A DNA stretch of 64,000 nucleotides from Muscardinus avellanarius (GCA_963383645.1 OY726574.1:60219894-60283893); one strand, 5' to 3'. Shown: positions 1-10,921, counted from the first letter of the stretch. Translations and numbers: made by a program. Notes: generated by a model from the letters alone, not told the origin.

Positions 1-870
1 GTCAGCCAGACAGCTCAGCATCCTTCCCCAACCATTGGAGCTTTATGAGCTGCAAGGCCAGGGTTTAACACTGCTGAATTTTACACTCTTGCATGCAAAA
101 TAACAGCCTTAGGCAAGAATACTTCTTGGGCCTTTGCCAGCACTGTGAAATGGTTGATTACAACAGTGACTCTAAAAAATTCACAAGGTAATTGAGAGCC
201 GCAGCATGTAAGTGAAACTGGCGCGTTCCAAGCGCAGAGTGCCTGGGAGCAAGTTCCGTCCAAAGACTGACTCAGCTCCAACGTGAATCTGCCAAATACC
301 TGGCAAAATGTACTCTTCCTCAGCATCTATTTCCCTGGTCAGAAAACATGGAAGACCAGTGACGCGTGTAGGATGTAATTCCCTGTTAAGCCCTTTAAGG
401 ACATCTTTGACATTGGCCCTTTGTGTGACTGAGAGGCAGAAAGGTTACATATGTGTTGTGTCTGTGGATGCCAGAGCCCGGGGGCTAGTTACTGCTCAGC
501 TGTCTGCCCTGGTTAGTGGGAACTTCAGCAGCCCCAGCACCATCAGCCAGTCTCCCCAGTCACGGCAGTTTTTCTCCAACTCCTCACCTTCGCAGTTGAT
601 TAAAAAACCTCAGCTGTAGGCTGCTGAATGCAAACCTGCAGCTAAGCATAAAATAAAACCAAAGTCGGCTGGGAGGCGGAGTGAGCGCTTGAGAATCCTG
701 GAACTGGATTGGTGCCAGCTTTAGCTCCATGTGTAGAAATAAGCTCTCCCAGCCAGCCTCCGCCAACATCATATACAGTGTGTGTGTCCATCTACCTACC
801 CTGGGAAAGAAAGAATATACAGTTATTAAATCAACTGATAAGCCCAAAGTTCCAGAGAGACCCTTACTTT
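1..870. other. Unique sequence, no gene recognised
   Basis: No interspersed repeat is recognisable. The first ~340 bases are the most gene-regulatory in look: mixed composition, an octamer-like ATGCAAAAT near 93 and few CpG decay signs. Open frames of up to 103 codons lack splice context or family resemblance, so I treat them as chance. Confidence 0.6.
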
Positions 871-966
871 CTATTTATTTATTTGTTCATTTATTTATTA
901 GTTTGTTTATATAATACTGGAGATTAAACCCAGGAGCATTATATCTCTGAGCTACACCCCCATATT
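870..966 (-). mobile_element. B1-diD SINE fragment (ID half only)
   Basis: A TTTA-rich stretch precedes the reverse complement of the ID half, read as 'ggagattaaacccaggagca' then 'gagctacaccccca'. The B1 half is absent, so this is truncated. Confidence 0.75.
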
Positions 967-1129
967 TCTTTGTATATATTCTTATACAAAGAAAATACTA
1001 TATATATATATTCTTCTTTGGTGGGATCAGAAGAGAAGGCAGGGAAGACGCAGGTGGGCAGTGTTGGTTACAGAAGCATGTGGAAGTTCTGCTCTAGTTC
1101 TTTCTATCTGCCGTAGTTTGCATCTACAG

Positions 1130-1483
1130 TGCTATCCAAGGCCCAGGTATTAAAGGGTTGACCCTAGCCCATGGGGTTGTTAGGAAATGATGAAAAGTTT
1201 AAGAGGTGAGAACCAGCAGGAAGTTCTAGACCCTGGGGGTGTGCCCTTTAAGAACACTGTGGAGCCCAGTCTCCTCCTCTTCCTCTCTTACACCTGCCCA
1301 TGAGGGGAACCGGTGTCCTCTACTGAGTGCTCTTCCCGTGAGAGCTGCCCTGCTATTGATCCAAGTAATGAGGGCATTGGGACTTGAACGTCCAAAACTG
1401 ATTCCAAACAAACCTTTCAGCTTTGCAAGTTGGTTGCGCTGGGTATTTTCTTATAGCTGTGGACAGCTGATTAAGTCACCTTT
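1130..1483 (+). mobile_element. MaLR-type solo LTR (degenerate)
   Basis: The order of segments follows MST/ORR1-like LTRs: a gtgccctttaagaa segment, then a CT-rich stretch, then 'aaacaaacctttcagcttt', ending in a 'gtggacagctgattaagt' tail that corresponds to the usual 'aatggactaaga' 3' end. No matching internal region flanks it, so it is a solo LTR or fragment. The 5' boundary is approximate. Confidence 0.6.
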
Positions 1484-2080
1484 GCTTCTAGTACAAAGCA
1501 AGAGCATCGTGAGAGTGAAGATCGCCGCTGTGTGCACATCAAGCAAACCTGCCAAACCAAATACCTGTTGGAACAGAACGTGCTGACGGCCGCAGTGGAG
1601 GAGGGAGGCATAGGGTGTGCGGAAGCGCGGCCAGCCTACCGAGACCAGCTGGTACATCAGGTGAAACCACGGGAGCGATGGCCCTAGAGCTGAGGCTGAG
1701 AGGCAGCTGGCCACGTGGGTGTTGGGCGTGGTGGACAAGGTGTTCCTGGAAAGGCCGAGAGAATGCAATGCTTCTGGGACTCAGCCTGCCCCTGGAGTCC
1801 CATTTTCTGCTAAAATGGACGGGGCTGCTGCCCAGGGTGCAGTTCCCATGCTGAGGAAGGCGCCAGCCCGGGAGGGGGAAGGGCTGGAGGTAGGAGTGGG
1901 ATGCTTGGCTACATGTGCCTCGAATGGTCAGGTTTCTAATCTATCCACTCTGAGGGACCCTTTTGTTTTTCTAGTTGCCATAATGTTGCCTGGCAGGCAG
2001 GAGAGTTCCCTGGCATGGCTGTAGCCCTAGAGCGTACCAGAGAGTATTTGCCCTAAGAGCTGTGTAAATGAAACAGCTTT
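1484..2080. other. Unique sequence, GC-moderate
   Basis: No repeat and no gene recognised. Two overlapping open frames (1615-1854 and 1719-2024) show no motif or domain. Confidence 0.5.
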
Positions 2081-2081
2081 C

Positions 2082-2290
2082 CACCTGGGCATGGTGGCGC
2101 AGGACTGTAATGGAGGCCGAGACAAGAGGATCTCAGGTTTGAGACCAGCCTCAACAATTTAGTGAGACTCTCCGCAACTTAGTGAGATCCTGTTTCAAAT
2201 TAAAAAAAAAAAAAAAAGACAAATAAAAGCTGGGGCTGTAGCTCAGAGTTAGAATGTCCCTGGGTGTTTCAATTCATAGCGCCAAAAAGA
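2082..2290 (+). mobile_element. B1-diD SINE
   Basis: Both halves are present: 'gggcatggtggcgca' opens the B1 half, A16 links the halves, and 'gctgtagctcagagttagaatg' carries the ID A-box. Part of the 'cccagca' segment of the B1 half is missing. Confidence 0.88.
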
Positions 2291-2399
2291 AAGGAAGAGA
2301 GAAGAAACAACTTACTAAGCCAGTTTAACAGGTAGCAAAAGTCTGAAGTGAGCCTACTCAGTTGTGTCCAGAGTAGAGGGAGCTGGACTCTGAGTTAGC

Positions 2400-2616
2400 A
2401 AAGGGAGAGCATCCTGGGTCTTGGGTCAAAGGGAGAGCATCCCGGGTCTTGGGTCAAAGGGAGAGCATCCCGGGTCTTGGGTCAAAGGGAGAGCATCCTG
2501 GGTCTTAGGTCAAAGGGAGAGCATCCCGGGTCTTGGGTCAAAGGGAGAGCATCCTGGGTCTTGGGTCAAAGGGAGAGCATCCTGGGTCTTGGGTCAAAGG
2601 GGGAGCATCCTCAGGC
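2400..2616 (+). repeat. 28-bp minisatellite, ~7.7 copies
   Basis: The unit runs 'aaagggagagcatcctgggt' followed by 'cttgggtc'. Seven full units (2400-2595) are followed by a partial one. Units differ mainly at one C/T site (cctggg or cccggg) and one g/a site. Because 28 is not a multiple of 3, all three forward frames stay open across the array with the same peptide in shifted phase, which produces spurious open frames. Confidence 0.95.
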
Positions 2617-3834
2617 GGTGCCAGCCCCTCCCGCCTCCTACCTGACCCTCTGCTCTGAGCCTGGGAGGCCGAGGGCCCCGGAGGCGCAGGGGCTCCGACA
2701 GCAAGGGGGGGCATCATCAGTTTTCACTTGAACATGGGAGGGTCCTTCAGAGCTGGCAGCCGATGGGAAGGCTGAGCAGCCGCCGGACCTGAATGTACCA
2801 CATCACCTCGTAGATGCCCCGAGGCCGGGACCTCAGAGTGGACCCCGCTAGACGCTCAGTAAATGTCTGCTACAGGAATGTGGAGTGAGTGAATGAATAC
2901 ATGAATGTCTCCGGCCCTCACAAATGGTCCTGGGGAAGGCCGGGCCCCCACGGGACGGGAGGGGAAGTGCGGGTCCCGGGGTAAGGAACTCCCGCTCAGG
3001 GTGGGACCTTGAGTTTAGAGGAATTCCGCAGGGCCGCTTGAACTGTCATTCTCAGGACCGGCTCGGCTTCCCTCAGGGTGGCGATGCTTGGAAAGCAGTT
3101 ATTACGCTGATCGCTGGCAAATAATTAAGTTGTTTAGAGCTTTAAAAGTTTGTTCTCTGACTAATTAGACTTTATGTCTCTAGCTGTTCACTGAACATTA
3201 TTCTAAGATTGCGGTATGAGCACCATCCTGCCAGGAGCCCCGGGCTTCACTGGATTGGCATTAGTACCCACTAAGGAACATTTTATGGTGTATGCTGAAA
3301 AACTCCCAGGATAAATGAACCTGAGACATATGTGAGAGCCCCATAAAACAAACACCATTGGACTTCCGTCCTGGATGTTTTCACACTCAAAATTAAAATG
3401 CTAATATAGCACCCTTTTGCCCAACACATAAAATGCAGCAAGCAGTGTAGAAAAATGTCATCTTTTTATCACCACCTGATGTGCCAGAAAAAAACACACA
3501 ACTCTAATATATACTGTGTGGCAGCTAAACAGAAATATGTTTTATAGCTCCATCTGTGAACTATCCTTCAGTTGAAATCCCAGGACACTCCTGAAATTTT
3601 CAAATATCAGTTGGTCAATGTCATTTAAGAAAGAGTCTTTGAAAATTTACATTTATTTAAAAAACTGATAGTCACCAGACAATAGATGATAGTGATGATA
3701 ATTCTTTTAAGAAAAAAAAAAACAGCCAAATGAAATGTATTGTATGCTTTAAATGTTAGCCATATGCTATAAAATAGAATCAGCTCTCAATTTATATGAC
3801 ATAATACCCGAGGTAATAAACTTATAAAGAAGAA
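2617..3834. other. Repeat-poor sequence, possible conserved element
   Basis: 2845-2905 resembles a MIR/L2 end ('cgctcagtaaatgtctgct', then gaatgaata). From ~3080 to 3720 the sequence is AT-rich with several TAATTA/ATTA sites (for example 'aaataattaagttg' and 'gactaattagac') and no repeat similarity. No exon recognised. Confidence 0.45.
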
Positions 3835-3837
3835 AGG

Positions 3838-4300
3838 TTTTATTTTTGAGTACAGTTTGGGAGGTTTCAGTCTGTGGTCCCTTGGCACTGTTACTTCGGG
3901 ACGGCGGTAGTACAGTATATCCTGGTGAAAACACCTGGCAGAGTCTGGCTAGGCTGCTGAGGAGGGCTTCAGCCTGTGATCCTGCCATCTCAGCATCCCA
4001 AGTTTGGATTATGGGGGTGGACCACCTTGCCCAGCTTCCTTAGATTTTTTAAAATTAAGATGGCAAGATTCTGGCCAGTTCAAAGTACCACATTATGATT
4101 GAAACCTCCAAAGTCTATTTCCCAACTTTAGCTATGATATTTGAGAATAAATCTTGCTCTTAGAAAATTTGTAGCTCCATTGTAAATGTCATAGAGGAGA
4201 CCTGCTCAGTTCTTGGCAGCCAGAAAGAAAAGAGAGCGATGGCTGGGACCCTGAGTCCCTTCAGGGTCATGCTCCCATTGGGGAAGAAAGATTCATTTCT
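3838..4300 (-). mobile_element. Possible antisense MaLR LTR remnant, interrupted
   Basis: 'gggaggtttcagtctgtggt' resembles the antisense start of rodent MaLR LTRs. After a SINE-like piece (about 3950-4040), the text resumes near 4200 with 'gaccctgagtcccttcaggg', as expected of the same LTR. The middle is not alignable by eye. Confidence 0.35.
3950..4040 (-). mobile_element. Degenerate B1-half SINE fragment
   Basis: Antisense B1 features remain: 'gatcctgccatctcagc', 'gattatgggggtggaccacc' and a 'ttgcccagctt' end. The ID half is missing. Confidence 0.6.
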
Positions 4301-4367
4301 CAGCCCATCATGTTTTATATTCTAGGTTATTAATATATATAAATAATGTACATATGCTATTGTTTAG

Positions 4368-4548
4368 TGGTGGTCCTGGGGAGTGAACCCAGGGGCACTC
4401 GACCTCTGAACTACACCCCCAACCTTTTCTTAGTTTTCATGTTGAAACAGTCTTGCTAAGTTACTGTGCACTGGCCTCAAATCTAAAACCTTCCCGTCTC
4501 AGCCCATAGATACTGGGATTACAAGCATGTGCCACTGCACCCAGTTTG
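4368..4548 (-). mobile_element. B1-diD SINE
   Basis: Antisense ID half ('gtgaacccaggggcactcga'), then a B1 half with a shortened linker region ('gttactgtgcactggcctca'). This shortened B1 form recurs at 11358 and 47825, suggesting an older variant. Confidence 0.88.
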
Positions 4549-5021
4549 TTCTAGGTTCTTAAAAATAATCATAGTACTTGGGTGGCTACTATCATATGGG
4601 TTAAGGATGCCACAGACGCCTGAATAAATGAATAATACTGTAATTTATAAAATAAAATAAGGAGTCATTAAACACTGCTTGTAAGATGATCCAGTGAAAG
4701 TTTTGAAATTATAGTAACATCCTTGGAATAGGTTTTTATCCCTGGGAGTGGCGCCATCACCATCAAAAGGTGGACTGTGCATAGAACACCACCAGGTATC
4801 ATGGAGATGGGTGCTCATCCCAGCCATACTTCATCAGCATCACCACCTTTATAAAATATACACGGTATTCATGAACTGCTTGAGAGCAGGCTTTATTTTT
4901 CAAATAAAGAGCAGTTTATTTTTCAGAACTAGAGCTGGATAATATATTTGAATGTTCAAATCATCACATGGTGGCTTGAGCTGCCACGATCTTGGCTTCT
5001 TCATAATAAAACTAATTCTGA
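4549..5021. other. Unique sequence, nothing recognised
   Basis: AT-rich with no repeat, RNA gene or exon that I can identify. Confidence 0.5.
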
Positions 5022-5190
5022 ACTGAGTGCAGTGGTACAGTCCTATAATCTAGAATTTGGGAGGCTGAGACAGGAGGATCTCGGGTTCATGATCAGCCTG
5101 AGGAACTCACCAGGACCCAGTTTAAAAAAAAAAAAGAATAAAAGGGCTGCAGGTGCAGCTCTGAGGTAAAACGCCTGTTCCAATCTCATA
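5022..5190 (+). mobile_element. B1-diD SINE, diverged
   Basis: B1 half with 'gggaggctgagacaggagga', A-rich linker, then an eroded ID half ('gctgcaggtgcagctctgag') with a poor B-box. Confidence 0.8.
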
Positions 5191-5242
5191 TAAAAAGTTT
5201 CCTGAAGAACTCATTTGAATGATCAGCATTTATGTAACTGAA

Positions 5243-5650
5243 TCAGGAGGGTTGTAAGCCCATCAGTAGATAGATCCATCGTGATAGATTTACCACCAGC
5301 CCAGGTGGTAACACAAGTGGGTGGACTGTGGCACAGAAGGTGGGTCCTGGGGGCCTGGCCTTAGGAGTGAGCTTGTGTCTTTGAATCCCTTGCTTTCTGG
5401 CCCTCTCTGCTTCTAGTCTCAGGATGTGAGAGCAGAACTGTTCTTTAGTCCTCTCTCTGCTCCCCATTGTCAAGGTCTGAGACCTGAAGACCCTGGCCTC
5501 GCATGAACTGAACCCCAAATTTCCAAGAAGACCTTGAGCAAATAAATCTTCCTTTCTTGTTTGTGTGATCGGTTGCTTTGAATTATACCACCCTGAATGT
5601 GCCCGATCTCATCTGAATTATAGCAGTGACAATGTTGACTAAGACACTGG
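5243..5650 (+). mobile_element. MaLR-type LTR
   Basis: Same layout as the copy at 30555-30975: 'gaaggtgggtcctg', then 'gtctttgaatcccttgcttt', 'tgaactgaaccccaaat' and 'aataaatcttcctttctt', ending in 'gacaatgttgactaagacac'. The two copies share a subfamily. The internal 'aataaatc' is the expected LTR poly(A) signal. Confidence 0.75.
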
Positions 5651-5689
5651 CCCTGGATTCAATCCCTGACACCTCCCCCCACACCCAGA

Positions 5690-6062
5690 AATGCAAGCTA
5701 ATAGAAAATCAGCATGAGTTAGGGAAACGTGGCACCTGAAATCTGAGGAACTGGATCCCTAGGCTGCCTGGAAAACACAGAAACTCCCCCTGAATCATCC
5801 AAAACCCAAGTAATCCGTAATCCACAGGCTGCAGATTAGCCAGAGGCCAGGGGGTGTGGCTGGCATTTCAAAACTTGAGCAGCAAAAGCTACAATTACCA
5901 CAACCCAGTCTCCCAGGAGGCACAAGAAGAATTGAAGATGTAAAGGAATCTTGAGAGAAGAGATGTTTACTGAGTGAGGTCTTAGGTGTGCCAACGGGTA
6001 TACATACCTGTCTCTCATAGCAACCTTTCAGGCCAGGTATTATTATTTTCTTGTCTTTCTTT
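5690..6062. other. Unique sequence
   Basis: Just upstream, 5648-5690 has a short ID-like piece ('cctggattcaatccctgac'). The remainder shows no recognisable repeat or gene. Confidence 0.45.
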
Positions 6063-6065
6063 CTT

Positions 6066-6121
6066 TTTTGTATTTTGTCCCTGGAAATTTAAACCCAGGG
6101 TCATTCACACTCCTGCCCTTT

Positions 6122-6160
<39 letters not shown>

Positions 6161-6301
6161 TTTTTGTTTGTTTGTTTGAAACAGAGTCTCACTAAATTGC
6201 CGAGGGTCTCACTAACTTGCTGGGGTTGGCCTCGAATCTGTGATCCTCCTGTTTCAGCCTCCCCAGTCCTGAGACTACAGGCATGCACAACCATACCTGA
6301 C
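6066..6301 (-). mobile_element. B1-diD SINE with expanded TTTA linker
   Basis: The A-rich linker between the two halves has expanded to about twelve TTTA units (6119-6165) plus TTTG units. Both SINE halves are otherwise readable. Confidence 0.88.
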
Positions 6302-6529
6302 ATATTAACCGATTAAAAACTTCAGCTTGGGAAAGTTCAATAAGTCGCCCAGGGTTAAGCACAGAGCTGAGGTGAAGCAGTACCCTTCTCTTATTGATTA
6401 CTGAAGAATACAGTACATTCAGCCATCCCATGTCAGCGGGAAAGACCAATCCCTGCGTTCTGGTGAGGGCCTCCTCGGGAGCATGCGCCTGACAGGCAGC
6501 AGAGGTTGAAAGACAGAAAAGGCTCAGCC
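6302..6529. other. Unique sequence
   Basis: Short single-copy-looking spacer with no recognised element. Confidence 0.4.
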
Positions 6530-6745
6530 CAGCAGGGTGTGCGTCGCAAGCCTGTGGTCCCAGTACATGGGAAGCTGAGACAGGGGAACACAGGTTCAAG
6601 ACCTGCCTCAAGAATACTGAAACTCCCAGTAATCTAGTGAGACCTTGTTTAAAATTTTTTAAAAATAATAAAAATTAAAAGTGCTGAGGTGTAGCTTAGG
6701 GCCTGGTTTCAATCCCCAGTACCAAAGGAAAAAGAAAGAGAGAGG
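6530..6745 (+). mobile_element. B1-diD SINE
   Basis: Both halves are present with a long A/T linker. The ID half has lost part of its A-box ('gtgtagcttagggcctggtt'), and the tail runs into a GA-rich stretch. Confidence 0.85.
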
Positions 6746-7640
6746 GAAGTAGAAAGGGAGGGAAGGAGTAAAAGAAAAGGCCCAGCCCGCGAGGAGAGTC
6801 AGAGATCGCAGCAGCTCTTCTCCGTTATAGCCAGGAGCCCCCGTGCAAGCCTCATTCTTCCCCGTCTCTATCACCGGGGTCCAATGGTGTCAAAAATAGA
6901 AAGACAGCTGCCATGTAGGTGTGCCTAACTTGTGCCAAGTATCCTTCAGGTCTCTAGAGAATCCGAGGCAAACAGGAACTAGAAATAACAAATATATCCA
7001 GAGATCAGACCACAGGACTATTTGGAATCAGCTGCAGTCGAAAGAAAAAATTTTTTTTTTTCTGATGTGACATTGGTAAGTCCCCTCATGCCCAAATATG
7101 CATCACGTAGACAGTAAATCTGCCCAGTCAATATACACCACCAGGACCCGTGTGGCAGCTTGGAACAGACCCGCCTAGGGAGAGCTGTCCATCATCCACC
7201 TACGGCAGAGAAGACGGCGGCAGAGCCACCGTAGACACAGCCCAATCTGATTTGAAGAGCAGGCTGTGTTGATGTGGTCGACACAGTTCTCAGTGAGTCC
7301 TGGAGCTTTCTGCCGGCTGCCGCTCGCTGCCGCTCACGCTCTGATTTCAAGGGGAGAAATCACTTTACCTATTGATTTTGTTTATTCCATCTGGCAGGCA
7401 AAGGGATTAGCAGGCAACCTGACATTTGCAATTTCACTTCTCATTATGCTAACAATCCCCCCATTGTGTTCGGGAACACTGGAACTGCTTTGTTTTTTAT
7501 CAGTGTTTTTCTTCTGAGACTGTTTTCACTTCCTAAATACTATTTATTGGTCTCTCTCAAGAAGAGTCTGTTGCATCAAAGTCACCAAGGCCAGTCAAGA
7601 GTGTACTTGTATGAAATTTTAAAAAATATTTTGATGATAG
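6746..7640. other. Repeat-free block, candidate conserved element
   Basis: No repeats. The core, about 7260-7625, mixes a CTG-rich start with 'attgattttgtttattcc', 'gggattagcaggc' and 'cattatgctaacaat', the kind of ATTA/TGCTAA mix common in developmental enhancers. No exon supported. Confidence 0.45.
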
Positions 7641-7942
7641 GAGACTGAGAGAGAGGATCCCAGGTTCAAGGCCAGCCTCGGAAACTTAGCAAGGCCCTCA
7701 GCAACTTATTGAGACCTGTTTCAAATAAATAAAATTGGAGCCAGGCGTGGTGGCGCACGCTTGTAATCCCAGCATTCGGGAGGCTGAGACTGGAGGATCG
7801 TGATTCATGGACACCCTCAGTTACTTAGTGAGACCCTTTGAAACTCAGTGAGTCCATGTTTCAAAATAAAAAAAAAATAGGCTTGGGGTGTAGCTCAGAG
7901 GTAGAATGCCTCTGGGTTCCATCCCTAGTACAGCAAATAATA

Positions 7943-7992
<50 letters not shown>

Positions 7993-8045
7993 CAAGCAAC
8001 AACCCAGAGTTAGAAATACCCCTGGGTTACATACATAGTACAAAA
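7641..8045 (+). mobile_element. B1-diD SINE split by a younger SINE
   Basis: The B1 half is at 7641-7738. The degenerate ID half ('agttagaaatacccctgggt') resumes after the insert at about 7996-8045. Confidence 0.8.
7739..7995 (+). mobile_element. B1-diD SINE inserted in another SINE
   Basis: Well preserved: 'agccaggcgtggtggcgcac' start, A/B boxes in the ID half, and a tail expanded into about seventeen AAT units (7939-7990). Its better preservation than the flanking halves fits a younger insertion. Confidence 0.92.
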
Positions 8046-8067
8046 TAAATAAATTTTAAAAGTATTT

Positions 8068-8360
8068 TAGCTGGGCATGGTGGTGCATACCTGTAATCCC
8101 AGTTCTTGGGAGACTGGGACAAGAAGGAGGATTGCAGGTTCAAGACTAGCCTCAGCAACACAGTATCACTCTCGGCAACCCAGTGAGACCCTGTTTCCAA
8201 ATATATATATTTGAATGTTTCAAAAAATATATATATATATATACATATATATAATGTATATAATATATATAATGTAATAGCTAGGTGTATAAGCTGTATA
8301 GCTCAGAGGTAGAATGCTCTTGGGTTCAATCTCAAACACACACACACACACACACACAGA
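8068..8360 (+). mobile_element. B1-diD SINE with AT-repeat linker and CA tail
   Basis: The linker between the halves has become a TA repeat (about 8203-8277), and the tail is (CA)12 at 8337-8360. Confidence 0.88.
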
Positions 8361-8985
8361 TATAGTGCAGCAATGTTACACAGAACAGTTGTGCCTGACA
8401 GAAGGAACAGCCAGGCTGGCGGGCCGCCGGCTGGCTGGGCATTCCTTCTATTTGCTGAGGAATGTCCTCACCAGAAAGCCTCACCCCCTCGTCAGTTAGC
8501 TAAGCTGTTCTTCACCCCCATCCCCAACATGGCTACCAAGAGAACCAGCGACAAGCAGTGTCTACTCGTTATTGTAGACAGTGATAAATGCCAGGGAAGA
8601 GAAGGCCACGTCCATGTCCGGCATTCCGTGGGGGCCACGTCCTCTCCTCCCGGGCTCCCACCTGGCACAGACGCTTCCCGGCAGCCTCCTGGGCAGCAGC
8701 TGTCCGACCACCTAACAGCTGAGGCTTGCCGGCCACTGCTCGTCTGCTACGGCCCGAGGTAACAAGAAGAGCAGTGCCCAGGGGACAGCGCCAAGCAGAA
8801 CCAACAGACAGCCAGCTACAGCCTCTGGGAGGGAGAGGGGAGGGCTCCCTAGGGTTGCTGAATTCTTGTCAGCGCCTCCGGAAGGGCTGGCCCATTCTGC
8901 TTCCTCATGTACTTGTCGGGCTCCTAGATGCTTGTCTTACCCCCTCCACCTGTCAGATTTGAAGCAATTTGTGCCGAGGGTACCA
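8361..8985. other. GC-rich unique sequence with a 129-codon open frame
   Basis: Forward open frame 8373-8762 has no recognisable domain; the composition (many Pro, Gly, Arg, His) follows GC content. No repeat recognised. It ends at 'ggcccgaggtaacaag', which by chance resembles a splice donor. I cannot support a gene. Confidence 0.4.
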
Positions 8986-9235
8986 CACATTTAATACTGT
9001 TTATTAGCTATTTCCCCATGTCAGTCCCTATATGGGGCAAGGGACACTGAACACCAACAAATAGCCCTTGTCCCAAAGAATATTCTAGAGGGTGAAAGAG
9101 TCCATAGGCAAATAAATGATGCAATAAAAATGATAATGGGGCAAGAATGAAGTGCTTAGAATCAGAGAGGAAGGAAGTTCAGAGTAGTTGTTTGTTGGAT
9201 TTTATGGGGATTTGAGCAGTAATGATAAAACTTCT
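8986..9235 (+). mobile_element. Ancient LINE-like relic (L2/CR1-type)
   Basis: 'gacactgaacaccaacaaat' then 'agcccttgtcccaaagaata', 'ggcaaataaatgatg' and 'aagtgcttagaatcag' follow a known old mammalian LINE segment ('ggcactgggga... ccctgccctcatgga... aagtgct'). The exact family is uncertain. Confidence 0.45.
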
Positions 9236-9424
9236 CCCTGGCTGTGTGTGTATTTGGGGCTTTCTGGGGTAGAGAGCACACCAGTGATCATGCATTAAAA
9301 CTGAAAGTTTCCCCCACATCCATGTGTTAAAAGGGAAAGCATGGTCCCCATTGAAGCAAGATTCAGAGGGGGACTTTTAGGAAATGACTGATCACTAGGG
9401 GTCTGACCTCATCAGGGAACTAAC

Positions 9425-9444
9425 CCATTTAATTAATTAAATGG
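9425..9444. repeat. Perfect 20-bp palindrome
   Basis: CCATTTAATTAATTAAATGG equals its own reverse complement and contains back-to-back TTAATTAA cores. It lies inside the MaLR LTR. Confidence 0.9.
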
Positions 9445-9537
9445 ATTAACCCATTGATGGCGGACAGAGTACTAGAAGAAGTAGTTCTGTCTTGGAAGGG
9501 TTTATATTTCCCTAGCCCAGTCTCCTCCCATCCATCT

Positions 9538-9591
<54 letters not shown>

Positions 9592-9606
9592 CTCTCTCTC
9601 TCTCTT
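9538..9606 (+). repeat. (CT)n microsatellite
   Basis: Long nearly pure CT run with one 'ttg' interruption, then a further CT-rich tail to about 9660. Confidence 0.95.
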
Positions 9607-9795
9607 CCTCTTTCACTCTCTCCTTCCTTCTCTCCATCCCTCTCTCCTCCTTCCCTTCTTCCTTGCTAGATACCATGGGCTGAGCAACTTACCTTCACTC
9701 TGCCCATCCCCCATCCTCCAAAAGTTTCTGCTATGGAACCCCCTGACCACAGACTGAAAAATCTGAAACCGTGCACCAAAACAAATTTTTTCCCT

Positions 9796-10004
9796 TCTTT
9801 TTTTGTGGTACTGGGGAATTAACCCAGGGGCATGCTACCTCTGAACTACATTCCTAGCCCTATTCTTTATTCTTTATTTTGAAACAAGGTCTCACTAAGT
9901 TTCAGAGGCCTCACAAGTTGCTGGAGCTATCTGCAAACTTTGATCCTTCTACCTCAGCCTCCTAAGTACTGGGATTACAAGTGTGCATCACCATGCCTGG
10001 CTAA
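9796..10004 (-). mobile_element. B1-diD SINE
   Basis: Complete antisense copy from 'gtggtactggggaattaacc' to 'caccatgcctggcta', inserted within the 3' third of the MaLR LTR. Confidence 0.92.
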
Positions 10005-10098
10005 ATTTTTTTCTCTTCTAAGTGGTTCCTGTCAGGCATTTTGGTCGCAGTGACCAACTCTGACTAACACCCCAGCTGTGTCTTAATAGGAACGCTAA

Positions 10099-10801
10099 GG
10101 TGTCTTAATCAGGGTTCTCCAGAGATACAAAAACAATGATATCTAATAAGGTATTGGCTTATGTAATTACTAAGTCTGAGAATTCCCATGATCTGCCATC
10201 AACAAGATGGAGACCAAGAGAGCTGGTGGTATAGACCTGAGCAGTCAGGATTGAGAACTAGGGCACTGGAATCATAGAGGTTCCAGTGTGGGTCTGAAGG
10301 CCTATTAACTAAGAGTTTGGCCTCAGGTAAAGATACAGACCCAGTTCAATCATTCAGGTAGCTTTAATCGTACTTTCTTCTGCCTTTTTGTTGTATTCTG
10401 GGTCTCAGTGGATTGAAGGGTGCCCACTCACACTGCAGCTGCGGACTTTACGCAGACCAGCCACTTACATGCTGATCTCCTCCAAAGACATTTTAATAGG
10501 AAAACCCAGATGTAATGCTCAATCAAATATAGCTGGGTGTGGTAGCACACACTTGTAATCCCAGAATTCAAGAGGCTGAGATGGGAGGATCATGGTTCGT
10601 GAACAGCCTCAGCTACTTAGTGAGGCCCTTTGCAACTTAGACCCTGTTTCAAAAAAAAAAAAAAAAAGAATGAAAAAATAGAGCTGGGAGTGTAGCTCAG
10701 AGGTAGAATGCCCCTGGGTTCCATCCCCAGTACTGTGAAAAAAAAAAATCTGGACATTTTATGATCTGGTAAAGTTGGCACATAAAATTAGCCATCACTC
10801 T
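10099..10801 (-). mobile_element. ERVL/MaLR-class LTR interrupted by a SINE
   Basis: Starts 'tgtcttaatcagggttctcc' and, after the SINE, ends 'gttggcacataaaattagcc' then 'atcac': the two termini of a well-known mammalian LTR family that begins TG and ends CA. Orientation is assigned by analogy; I cannot name the subfamily with certainty. Confidence 0.6.
10530..10750 (+). mobile_element. B1-diD SINE
   Basis: Intact copy with A17 linker, clear A-box (tagctcagaggtagaatg) and B-box (gggttccatcc), and an A-rich tail. It splits the LTR above. Confidence 0.93.
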
Positions 10802-10921
10802 AGGAAAGTGCAAGCCCTTGCCCCAGCCTTGCCACTGTGTGACTGTTAATGGAAAATGAAATAGAAACCTGGCCTGGACACTCTCTTCCAGCATATAAAG
10901 CCAGAACTGGAGTGTCCCCGA

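Larger units (their letters stand above)
9280..10068 (+). mobile_element. MaLR-type LTR interrupted by CT repeat and SINE
   Basis: 'ccatgtgttaaaagggaaag' at the start, 'ctgacctcatcagggaacta', then 'gaccacagactgaaaaatc' before the SINE. After the SINE the LTR tail resumes and ends 'ttggtcgcagtgaccaactctg'. A (CT)n tract lies at the position of the usual CT-rich part. Confidence 0.7.

Noticed and set aside
2400..2616. CRISPR-like regularly spaced repeats
   Set aside because: Units are directly adjacent with no spacers; the genome is mammalian.
2421..2731. Repetitive peptides encoded by the minisatellite
   Set aside because: All three frames are open only because the 28-bp unit cycles through phases; the starts are TTG, not ATG.
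8373..8762. 129-codon frame ending beside a GTAACAAG donor-like site
   Set aside because: No recognisable domain and no acceptor or upstream exon; composition explains the open frame.
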